A stretch of DNA of 6,317 nt from Steroidobacteraceae bacterium (GTDB lineage: Bacteria > Pseudomonadota > Gammaproteobacteria > Steroidobacterales > Steroidobacteraceae), in NCBI GenBank assembly GCA_025927665.1, contig JAICKZ010000191.1:1-6317 (forward strand), written 5' to 3'. A model generated the notes under the pieces. The model had not been told where the DNA came from and did no database searches. It was given only the letters and a program-made list of their open reading frames with translations. The translations under genes and the position numbers were made by a program. Positions 1-5,716 of the stretch are shown here, piece by piece (the first letter of the stretch is position 1; each line of letters opens with the position of its first letter).

Positions 1-1484
1 AAGTATTCACGTTTTAGCATTCGCATATCTGCTCGACCACTGCGCGAGTGATCACCACACTGCAGCTGTAGTGTGGGAATGCCTGCTTTGACCAGCGGCG
101 CCAGTTCCATCGAGCGCAAAGAGCCTTCTTCCGCACCAATCGTTGTCAAATGCAGATTCGACGACTGTAAAACACTACTTAACATGACACCCAAGGTTGA
201 TTGATCACTGCCAATACCAATGACATCACCAGTGCGCATTAACGCAAGAGGCATTTCCAAACTCATTGCGGCAATGATATTACTAACTGCAATCGGTCCT
301 GATTTTAAAAAGTATTCAATGCCTTGTGCACTTTTATCGCCTGCAGTGCTTGCAACAAATACAATGGACCGCTTCGGCTTTTGCGGCATGGCTGTTATGG
401 CGCGAGCCAACTCCAGCAACATAGCCACACCCGCTGCATTTTGCTGCATGCCGTTATAAACATTGTCACCATTAATCGCCGCACCGCGTCCAAGATGATC
501 AAGATGGGCCGTAATCAATACATACTCGCGCCGCAACTCTGGATCACTTCCCGCAATCATGCCTACCACATTACTGCTGTCAGTGCGTCGCAATCCTGTC
601 GTCGCCGTTAGTGTCAACGTGCCAGGTAATGCAAACCCCTGCGGTATACCGGCGTTTGCTGCTTTCATTACTTGCTCCCATGCATGTCCATTAACAAACA
701 AGCGAGATGCACTCGCTGCATTAAGACGTAACTTAATTTTCAATTCAGAGAAAGGTTCAACAGGCTCTTCATCGGCATTTACCCAGCGCATGTCAGATAC
801 CCAACTCAGCTCTGCAGCACGCTGCCATGCCGACTCCGTCGAATCATTTTTTACATTATCAGTGCCGACATCATCTTGCATGATTTCTATTACTGCAATC
901 GCACCGTGACGAATAAGATTTGCATATTTAGCATCACGCCAAGCGTAGTAATCGCGTAGTGCGGGACGAAATCGCTGTGGCGCGCCTTCCAATATCACTG
1001 CAATTCGCCCTTGCACATCGACATCAGCGAAGTCGTCGTAATCTGCTTCAGGCGCAGTAATGCCAAAACCGACAAAGGCAAGTGGCGCGGTGAGGGTCAC
1101 TGGACTAGTAAAGAAATTTGCAGCAGGCAAGTAATCGTTACCATACTCAAATGTATCCGTAACGTTATCGTGCTTAAAAACCATACTGGACCCTGGCAAC
1201 ACCACATTCGCTTCAATCAACGGAACCCGCTGCAAGTATCCGGCGCCACCAATCGGCTTAAGTTCATATTGACGGAACTGAGCTGCCACATAGGCAGCGG
1301 CCAAATCATAACCACGTGCACCCGCCGCACGACCTTCCAGTAAATCACTGGCGAGAAATTCAGCATGCGCTTGAATTGCGCTACCATTAAGTTGAAACTC
1401 CGCGTCGGCCGCAGCAACATAAGGAATGTGCGCGACCATACATAGCAACGTCACCTGCAAAGCATATGAACAGAATATTTTCAT
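1..1484 (-). CDS. M28-family aminopeptidase-like exported protein with PA insert, probable pseudo-peptidase (partial, C-terminus beyond window)
   Basis: The frame is open from the ATG at 1484 to the window edge (494 codons seen, no stop). Residues 1-27 form a signal peptide (MKIF, hydrophobic core, Ala-Ala-Ala before Asp), so the protein should be periplasmic or secreted. Residues about 130-210 resemble a PA domain, including FVGFGI and the stretch up to GAIAVIEIM. The M28 fold follows from about residue 310. The first zinc motif is intact (AHLDHLG, H327 and D329). The usual DDNASG reads QQNAAG (Q347, Q348), the usual TAEE reads TAGD (G382, D383), the usual Asp ligand in NLDM is Glu (SLEM, E410), and the RSDH motif reads RSME (459-460). 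Active M28 enzymes are two-zinc exopeptidases; this copy probably lacks that chemistry. The last expected ligand, His of YHxPxD, lies outside the window. An in-frame ATG at 1511 is an alternative start; neither start has a strong Shine-Dalgarno site. Fold assignment is confident; loss of activity is inferred. Confidence 0.88.
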   Translation of the reverse strand, partial: MKIFCSYALQVTLLCMVAHIPYVAAADAEFQLNGSAIQAHAEFLASDLLEGRAAGARGYDLAAAYVAAQFRQYELKPIGGAGYLQRVPLIEANVVLPGSSMVFKHDNVTDTFEYGNDYLPAANFFTSPVTLTAPLAFVGFGITAPEADYDDFADVDVQGRIAVILEGAPQRFRPALRDYYAWRDAKYANLIRHGAIAVIEIMQDDVGTDNVKNDSTESAWQRAAELSWVSDMRWVNADEEPVEPFSELKIKLRLNAASASRLFVNGHAWEQVMKAANAGIPQGFALPGTLTLTATTGLRRTDSSNVVGMIAGSDPELRREYVLITAHLDHLGRGAAINGDNVYNGMQQNAAGVAMLLELARAITAMPQKPKRSIVFVASTAGDKSAQGIEYFLKSGPIAVSNIIAAMSLEMPLALMRTGDVIGIGSDQSTLGVMLSSVLQSSNLHLTTIGAEEGSLRSMELAPLVKAGIPTLQLQCGDHSRSGRADMRMLKREY

Positions 1485-1521
1485 CGCCGTTGTTCTTATC
1501 AATCCGATCATATTGTAGAAG

Positions 1522-2151
1522 ATGAGACTTTACGTGAGAGTCATTAAACGTGCATCGCAGAGTGCCGAAAATGTAACGTCATATGCATCTGCACTCACAT
1601 TGTCATTCATATTGTTACTCTGCGGTTGCACCCATACACCGCCGCTGAGAAATGAATCGCCACCCGTTCCTGTCAGCAATCATACGCCACAACCCCCCAC
1701 CACCGACACTGATAATGATTCTCACGAAGACACGATTAATATACCGGAACGTAACGAAGAACCTCTGCCCAAGATTCCACAGTCACTGGGTGAAGAAGTA
1801 GCAGTGCGCGCCATCGCATTAGTGGGTAAGCCTTATCGATATGGCGGCGCCGATCTCGATGGTTTTGATTGCAGTGGTCTGGTGTTCTACATTTATCATG
1901 AACTCGGTGTCGAAGTGCCTCGCACTGCGGCTGAACAACATCATATTGCTGCAGTCGTGTCACGCGACGAACTGCAGCCAGGTGATTTGTTATTTTTTCG
2001 TATCAAACGTAAACGAATTTCACATGTTGGTATCTATGTCGGTGACAATCGCTTTGTGCATGCACCTCAATCTGGAAAACGCATTCAGTTACGCTCACTG
2101 ACCGAAAAATATTACGCTCGTCATTGGGTCAGCGCAGGCCGCTTAAAATAA
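1522..2151 (+). CDS. NlpC/P60-family lipoprotein, putative peptidoglycan endopeptidase
   Basis: This 209-residue protein has an N-terminal region ending in a hydrophobic segment (about 22-33) and a lipobox-like LCGC with C36 as the likely lipidated cysteine, so it should be membrane-anchored. A Pro/Thr/Asn/Asp-rich linker (about 37-88) leads into the NlpC/P60 domain (about 90-209). The catalytic cysteine is C117 in FDCSGL, preceded by YRYGG; the histidines are H168 in SHVGIYVG and H180 in FVHAP, completing the Cys-His-His triad. The PGDLLFF motif (153-159) is also typical. Known family members cleave peptide bonds in cell-wall stem peptides (Spr/MepS and NlpC-like lipoproteins). It is transcribed divergently from the M28-like gene with only 37 bases between start codons, so the promoters must overlap the opposite gene or be very compact. 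There is no clear Shine-Dalgarno site before the ATG, and GTG at 1534 is in frame as an alternative. The sequence does not show the exact bond cleaved. Confidence 0.93.
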   Translation: MRLYVRVIKRASQSAENVTSYASALTLSFILLLCGCTHTPPLRNESPPVPVSNHTPQPPTTDTDNDSHEDTINIPERNEEPLPKIPQSLGEEVAVRAIALVGKPYRYGGADLDGFDCSGLVFYIYHELGVEVPRTAAEQHHIAAVVSRDELQPGDLLFFRIKRKRISHVGIYVGDNRFVHAPQSGKRIQLRSLTEKYYARHWVSAGRLK

Positions 2152-2645
2152 TATTATCTGTAATAGCTTGTCTTATTAGTATGAAAATCAACCTCAACCC
2201 ACGAGTAAAAGACTCCAATACATAATGGAGCAGCTTTGCCAAAACATTCACTGATAAAAAATAGTTATAAGAACAAGCATTGAATATTCCGTCTCAACGG
2301 TGTCTAAGTTACTGCTTGAAGAAAGTGTAATTCAATCAGATTGCAGACCGGAACATTCTGACCAAATAACGATATCCTCATAGATAATCAGCGATTAACA
2401 GATTGAAATATGCTTGAGGATTTACATCTGATGGCAAGTTTGATCATCATTGGGGCAGTAATGCACTTCATTGAACCAAATTAGAACAGCGGCGTACTTA
2501 TTGTTATTTTTAATCGTCTTTTTATGGAGAAATAACAATTGGCATATCCATTGCAAGACTCAGCGCGTTCGATACCTAGCAAGTAAACTATTATCAAGCA
2601 CGGCTGTCTATCGAGTGTATACATCCTTATTCTGGAGGGACAAAC
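2152..2645. other. Gene-poor stretch with a possible broken small membrane-protein gene
   Basis: These 494 bases hold no confident gene. Two overlapping hydrophobic frames on the + strand stand out. The first runs from ATG 2410 (or ATG 2431) to TAG 2484 and ends MASLIIIGAVMHFIEPN. The second, offset by +1, can begin at TTG 2471 and reads NQIRTAAYLLLFLIVFLW before becoming polar and running into the CBS gene. Joined by one frameshift near 2471-2484 they would give two adjacent transmembrane segments, the size of many small bacterial membrane proteins. GAGGA at 2416-2420 lies 10 bases before ATG 2431. An inverted repeat (2374-2380 with 2415-2421) could cover that site. No tRNA, terminator or convincing promoter was recognised. 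Confidence 0.3.
2634..2639 (+). promoter_or_regulatory. Shine-Dalgarno site of the CBS-domain gene
   Basis: GGAGGG sits 6 bases before ATG 2646. This is a strong site at ideal spacing and it fixes that start codon. It also argues that the CBS gene is translated on its own and not by read-through from the hydrophobic frame upstream, which overlaps its first codons in another frame. Confidence 0.8.
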
Positions 2646-3191
2646 ATGACAATCTCATTGTTGACTCGAATGCAGATCTCTGACGAGGTTCTGTTACCGC
2701 GACGTGCAATATCTAACGATCAACCGGTGAGATTGAGCGACCCTGCACTGCGTATCATGACGGATTTTACTCGTGAATATCCGGTTACAGTTGATGAAGA
2801 GCAATCGATTGACGCCGCGTTGGCGGAGATGATTCGGTTGGGTGTGCGCGCGATGCTGGTGATGCGCGGACAGAGAGTCGTTGGGTTCATTTCTTCTTAT
2901 GACATTCAAGGTGAACGTCCCCTGCAATATTTATTGAGATCCAATCATGCACTGCATGATGAGGTTCAGGTAAGTCATATCATGACCCCTTTGCCACAGC
3001 TAGTGGCGCTTAACTGGCAAGCCGTTAAAAATGCCGACGTCGGCGAGATACTTGATGCATTTCGGCACGTAGATGCGATGCATCTATTAGTAATGGAAAC
3101 CGGCACGGACTCCACCCGCTACGTTCGTGGAGTATTTTCAAAAACTAGAATAGAGCGACAATTAATTAAGCTATCAGCGGTGAGCGCATAG
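2646..3191 (+). CDS. Two-CBS-domain protein
   Basis: This 181-residue soluble protein has no signal peptide or membrane segment and should be cytoplasmic. It consists of a tandem CBS pair (Bateman module). CBS1 spans about 36-93, with IMTDFTREYPVTVDEEQSIDAA followed by GVRAMLVM and VVGFISSYDI. CBS2 spans about 108-175, opening with VSHIMTPLP and closing with VRGVFSKTRIERQL. Asp86 in SSYDI and the SKT of the second domain fall where CBS pairs usually contact the ribose or phosphate of an adenine nucleotide. CBS pairs bind AMP, ATP, SAM or similar ligands and act as regulatory sensors; stand-alone versions usually have unknown partners. No catalytic or transport domain is fused here. The gene is alone on its strand and converges on the Ser-rich/PRC-barrel pair. 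Family assignment is firm; ligand and target are unknown. Confidence 0.92.
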   Translation: MTISLLTRMQISDEVLLPRRAISNDQPVRLSDPALRIMTDFTREYPVTVDEEQSIDAALAEMIRLGVRAMLVMRGQRVVGFISSYDIQGERPLQYLLRSNHALHDEVQVSHIMTPLPQLVALNWQAVKNADVGEILDAFRHVDAMHLLVMETGTDSTRYVRGVFSKTRIERQLIKLSAVSA

Positions 3192-3280
3192 ATATTTTGA
3201 AACGTCATGGATAATTAATGATGACGAATTGAAACTCGGTCGAGCAATTACTTGCGACAACAATTGCACAAATCAACAGC

Positions 3281-3307
3281 GGATCGGACGCTTTATGCGC
3301 CCGATCC
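3281..3307. terminator. Hairpin between convergent genes, possible bidirectional terminator
   Basis: A perfect 7-base inverted repeat, GGATCGG (3281-3287) with CCGATCC (3301-3307), continues inward through one A-C mismatch into CGC/GCG (3289-3291 with 3297-3299) around a 5-base TTTAT loop. A second small hairpin, ATTGG with CCAAT (3308-3312 and 3316-3320), follows directly. The position between the stop codons of the convergent CBS and Ser-rich genes suits a terminator. Neither strand has a clean T-run after the stem, only the T-rich ACTTTATCTTTG on the plus side, so intrinsic termination is plausible but unproven. Confidence 0.45.
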
Positions 3308-3340
3308 ATTGGCAGCCAATACTTTATCTTTGTCGACTAT

Positions 3341-3640
3341 CTATCGACGATTGTAACTAGAAGCGCCTGATGAACTGCTGGAACTAGAGGTCGAGTATCT
3401 CGAGGAACTGCCACTGTATCTTCTCGACATGGAACTTGACATGGAAGAGGAGCTATATCCAGAGCTCATAGAAGATGAAGAACCATAGTGTGAAGTCGTG
3501 GATGACATAGATCTGTCGCCACTATTCGTTCTAGTTCCGGTTCCTGAAGGTGGACTTTGAGCGAGCGCTGCGAACGCCGCCGCTGCTGCAGCCAAACCTA
3601 ATACTCGCGGAAGATATCGAGTCGAATTAAGAGATTTCAT
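3341..3640 (-). CDS. Serine-rich low-complexity exported protein, function unknown
   Basis: This 99-residue protein has a clear Sec signal peptide: basic and polar N-terminus (MKSLNSTRYLPR), Ala-rich core, and a probable cleavage after ALA or AQS near residue 28. The rest is low complexity: about 35 of some 70 residues are serine, mixed with Tyr, Gly, Met, Thr and Arg in short units such as SSSSMSSGYSSSSM. It contains no cysteine and ends in Arg-Arg. I do not recognise the family. The start is well supported, with GGAGA at 3651-3647 six bases before ATG 3640. Only 30 bases separate it from the PRC-barrel gene upstream on the same strand, so the two are probably co-transcribed. The Ser/Tyr-rich tail is likely disordered and could be a surface or periplasmic matrix protein or glycosylation target; that is speculation. 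The signal peptide and good ribosome binding site argue against a chance frame. Confidence 0.75.
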   Translation of the reverse strand: MKSLNSTRYLPRVLGLAAAAAAFAALAQSPPSGTGTRTNSGDRSMSSTTSHYGSSSSMSSGYSSSSMSSSMSRRYSGSSSRYSTSSSSSSSGASSYNRR

Positions 3641-3670
3641 ATGCAGTCTCCAGTAATTTATAACACTAAG

Positions 3671-4030
3671 TTAATAACGAGCATTCTTGTAAAACTCGAA
3701 TGCTTTGAGACGGTATTTCTCACCATCTTCTTCTGTAAGTTCATCAATTGAATAAGCCGGCGCTGCCTGCAACTGATCACGCGAAACGTTGATAATATAG
3801 TTGCCATCGCTATCGTCATAGCTCAACAGACTCCACGGTATGGGATGATATTTCTCACCTATTCCGAGAAAGCCACCAAAACCAACAACCGCGAACATGA
3901 TGTTGTTGGAAAATTTATCCAGAACGATGTCTTCGACTTCGCCAATTGTGTCTCCAGACAAATCCTTTATTTTTTTATCCAACACTTTTTTGACGGGAAT
4001 AGCGGCGGTATCAACGTTTGCAGTAGACAT
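3671..4030 (-). CDS. PRC-barrel domain protein
   Basis: This 119-residue protein has no signal peptide and should be cytoplasmic. The PRC-barrel occupies about residues 12-85: KKVLDKKIKDLSGDTIGEVE, then IVLDKFSNNIMFAVVGFGGFLGIGEKYHPIPWSLL, the classic pattern of a short beta-barrel with the 'G..IGEVEDI..D' opening and 'K..PIPW..L' strand. A charged tail (about 94-119) follows. PRC-barrels occur in RimM, in the photosynthetic reaction centre H subunit and in many stand-alone stress-associated proteins; they mediate protein or RNA contacts. ATG 4030 is chosen because GGAG at 4040-4037 lies six bases upstream. The frame extends five codons further to a TTG at 4045, but that would place the Shine-Dalgarno inside the coding region. 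It is the probable first gene of an operon with the Ser-rich gene. The precise role is unknown. Confidence 0.9.
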   Translation of the reverse strand: MSTANVDTAAIPVKKVLDKKIKDLSGDTIGEVEDIVLDKFSNNIMFAVVGFGGFLGIGEKYHPIPWSLLSYDDSDGNYIINVSRDQLQAAPAYSIDELTEEDGEKYRLKAFEFYKNARY

Positions 4031-4090
4031 ACAATTCTCCGACAAACAGAATCAGTAACTACATTTACTCATAGGTAGAATCTCATCACG

Positions 4091-4118
4091 ATAAGAAAAT
4101 ACTTTATCCGATCGTCAA
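4091..4118 (-). promoter_or_regulatory. Candidate sigma-70 promoter of the PRC-barrel/Ser-rich operon
   Basis: Read on the minus strand, TTGACG (4118-4113) matches the -35 consensus at five of six bases. After a 16-base spacer, TCTTAT (4096-4091) matches the -10 consensus at four of six. Transcription would start near 4084, giving a leader of about 50 bases to ATG 4030. An A-run lies just upstream of the -35 box. This is pattern matching only. Confidence 0.4.
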
Positions 4119-4167
4119 TTTTTTCTTACGCTGATTACATCCATGTAAGTGAAAAAGAACCCTTCAA

Positions 4168-4698
4168 TTAATCAGTCGATTTAGTTTTATTGTCTTGCAA
4201 ATGTTCCGCTATTTCCAAATGGTGATGTAATACAGGTAGGAACTGACGTGCATATTGACTAGTCGCATCATCACCATGAACGGCCTGAATTTCGAACTTC
4301 TCGATGTTTTGCCGATGATCTTTGATCATGACTGCGGTGAACTCTGCATCGAACTGTGAACCAGACAGTTGCGATAAACGATCATACGTATTGTCTTGTT
4401 CATTGTTAGGATTGACTGAAACTGCAATGTTGGATGACTGAGCTAGTTTTTGCGCAGCTTTGTTGGCGGCACTGTGATCATCTTCCAACATGCTACCGAA
4501 AGTGCGCACTTCGGAATTATTGGATTTCTGACGCGCCAACTGTCCTAGCCTGACTTCCGCTGAGTTGGCTTGAATGACTTCGTTGAGAAAATTACCATCC
4601 ACATTCTCGTCATTAGCGTTTCTGTCTTGAGCATTTGTAAAGGCGCCAATACCAATTGAAATTACCAAAACCCAAATGGAAATGATGGACGATTTCAT
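4168..4698 (-). CDS. DUF4142 family exported protein
   Basis: This 176-residue protein carries a Sec signal peptide (MKSSIISIWVLVISIGIGAF, cleavage probably after NAQ or TNA near residue 23), so it should be periplasmic. The DUF4142 domain (about 34-168) is full length. Family hallmarks are visible: NFLNEVIQANSAEVRLGQLA (36-55), MLEDDH with H75, LSGSQFDAEF (111-120), IKDHRQNIEKFE with H128, and LPVLHHHLEIAEHL (154-167). DUF4142 proteins are predicted ferritin-like four-helix bundles. The conserved His and acidic residues suggest a metal-related or stress role, but no reaction is established. The start is fixed by AAGGAGG five bases before ATG 4698. The gene faces away from the cytochrome c gene and lies 137 bases upstream of the PRC-barrel start on the same strand; the candidate promoter between them argues for separate transcription. 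Confidence 0.92.
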   Translation of the reverse strand: MKSSIISIWVLVISIGIGAFTNAQDRNANDENVDGNFLNEVIQANSAEVRLGQLARQKSNNSEVRTFGSMLEDDHSAANKAAQKLAQSSNIAVSVNPNNEQDNTYDRLSQLSGSQFDAEFTAVMIKDHRQNIEKFEIQAVHGDDATSQYARQFLPVLHHHLEIAEHLQDNKTKSTD

Positions 4699-4703
4699 AA
4701 CAA

Positions 4704-4710
4704 CCTCCTT
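4704..4710 (-). promoter_or_regulatory. Near-perfect Shine-Dalgarno site of the DUF4142 gene
   Basis: AAGGAGG, continuing as GTTGTT, lies five bases before ATG 4698. It is the strongest ribosome binding site in the window and suggests a highly translated product. Confidence 0.85.
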
Positions 4711-4940
4711 AGCTCAGCATTCAGTAACATCAAAGGTACTGCTCATCGCTCGTAACGGAGGTCATCAAAACCGCGACAATGCAGCAGGAATTCGCTTACG
4801 TTTTTATAAGTTCACAATCACGCATCTACACGTAGTGATCGATCCTTAACATAAAAATAATGAAATAACGACTTTGGAATAAACCAAGCCATGGTGGAGT
4901 CTTGTAAGTTTGAATATGCAATTGAATCTATTTTTTAGTG
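4711..4940. other. Divergent intergenic region between DUF4142 and cytochrome c genes
   Basis: About 250 bases separate the two divergent start codons, so both promoters should be here. No convincing -35/-10 pair was found for either gene. AT-rich tracts lie at 4801-4820 and 4849-4880, and there is a GATCGATC palindrome at 4837-4844. No small gene was recognised. Confidence 0.4.
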
Positions 4941-4952
4941 AGGGAAATGTCG

Positions 4953-5381
4953 ATGAAATTGAAGCGTGATTGGTACATAAGTGCCGTCCTTATTGCAATT
5001 GGATTAGCAACCGTAACAACAATATCGATGGCAGCTGATACAGCTAAAGGAATTGCAGGTGACGCCGCGCGTGGCAAGAATTTGTATCAAGGTTGCGAGA
5101 GTTGTCATTCTATTGACGAAAATGATGTTGGTCCGCTGCATCGTGGAGTCGTTGGCCGTCGCGCCGGTAGCGTTAGTGACTATAACTACTCCGAAGCGTT
5201 GAAGAAATCTGGTATTACATGGAATGAACAGTCCTTGGATCGATGGCTTACGAATCCCAGTGAGTTAGTGCCAGGTACAAAGATGTTCTTCAAACTCGAT
5301 TCTGCTCAGGATCGTGCTGATGTCATTGCCTATCTCACAACACTGCGAGATCCACAATCCACCTCCGCTTTAAGTCATTAA
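4953..5381 (+). CDS. Class I cytochrome c, periplasmic
   Basis: This 142-residue protein begins with a signal peptide (MKLKRDWYISAVLIAIGLAT, cleavage after SMA near residue 27). The mature part is a single class I cytochrome c domain: GDAARGKNLYQGCESCHSI gives the heme-binding CESCH (C48, C51, proximal ligand H52), GPLHRGVVGRRAG follows, and the distal heme ligand is M111 in PGTKMFFKL. It closes with the C-terminal helix RADVIAYLTTLR. Spacing and motifs match small soluble c2/c550-type electron carriers that shuttle electrons between periplasmic redox partners and terminal oxidases. Three in-frame starts exist (GTG 4938, ATG 4947, ATG 4953). ATG 4953 is preferred because AGGGA at 4941-4945 is seven bases upstream and the signal peptide then has a standard basic N-terminus. 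No oxidase or dehydrogenase partner is in the window. It is divergent from the DUF4142 gene. Confidence 0.95.
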   Translation: MKLKRDWYISAVLIAIGLATVTTISMAADTAKGIAGDAARGKNLYQGCESCHSIDENDVGPLHRGVVGRRAGSVSDYNYSEALKKSGITWNEQSLDRWLTNPSELVPGTKMFFKLDSAQDRADVIAYLTTLRDPQSTSALSH

Positions 5382-5714
5382 TTGAATGACGACACAGAGC
5401 ATTTATGTCGATACACATGGTTGCGTAGACTGCGTGACCATGAAGAATGCAATGCATTGTTCCAATACCAATCAGACAAACGCTGCCGACGTACAAGCAA
5501 TTAGCCATTGGTATCGATGATCGCCCAAGGTCATCATTGGAACTGAGTGGTCGCGGTTGAGCCGGCCAAAGAAGGTGACGCGCCACAACTCGTATTACGC
5601 TTTACGATCAATCGCGAAGGCTGAGATAAAGAGGTTAGCAAATCACATACTTGCTTCAATGCGCTCGAATAGTTCATGCACCATTGAGAACACTGAAGCA
5701 CTTTAATTTCAGTG
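5382..5714. other. Gene-poor stretch with possible TonB-like relic
   Basis: These 333 bases hold no confident gene. A 25-codon + strand frame from GTG 5547 to TGA 5624 reads through GDAPQLVLRFTINREG, which resembles the first strand of a TonB C-terminal domain, but it stops at once and no further TonB motif follows in any frame I read. Short inverted repeats are present: CATGGT (5416-5421) with ACCATG (5437-5442), a perfect 10-base palindrome at 5450-5459, and ATACCAAT (5465-5472) with ATTGGTAT near 5507-5514. These could be decayed sequence or regulatory sites. Confidence 0.3.
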
Positions 5715-5716
5715 TT
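5689..5716. repeat. Perfect 9-base inverted repeat at the 3' end of the HAD gene
   Basis: AACACTGAA (5689-5697) pairs with TTCAGTGTT (5708-5716) around a 10-base loop. On the minus strand the stem begins within the stop codon of the HAD phosphatase gene. Its position suits a 3'-end transcript hairpin, but no T-run follows on either strand, so it is not a canonical intrinsic terminator. Confidence 0.5.

Noticed and set aside
220..1343. Several + strand open frames of 79-116 codons
   Set aside because: They lie antisense to the M28-like gene, whose minus-strand translation shows a signal peptide, PA insert and M28 motifs throughout. The + frames show no family motifs.
1736..2101. Open frames in other phases inside the NlpC/P60 gene
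   Set aside because: The main frame carries the full catalytic triad; the others are compositional shadows without motifs.
2694..2927. Minus-strand frame opposite the CBS gene
   Set aside because: The + strand frame has two recognisable CBS domains and a strong ribosome site; the antisense frame has neither.
4031..4045. TTG 4045 as the start of the PRC-barrel gene
   Set aside because: The GGAG ribosome site at 4040-4037 would fall within the coding sequence; ATG 4030 has ideal spacing from it.
3845..4078. + strand frame opposite the PRC-barrel gene
   Set aside because: It is antisense to a clear PRC-barrel domain and has no motif of its own.
4119..4160. Hairpin TTACAT/ATGTAA (4135-4148) flanked by A/T runs, considered as the DUF4142 terminator
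   Set aside because: The stem is short and AT-only and no T-run follows it in the minus direction, so it does not meet the intrinsic-terminator pattern.
5335..5586. Minus-strand frame of 83 codons overlapping the cytochrome c 3' end
   Set aside because: It has no recognisable domain, signal peptide or convincing ribosome site, and it overlaps the end of a certain gene.
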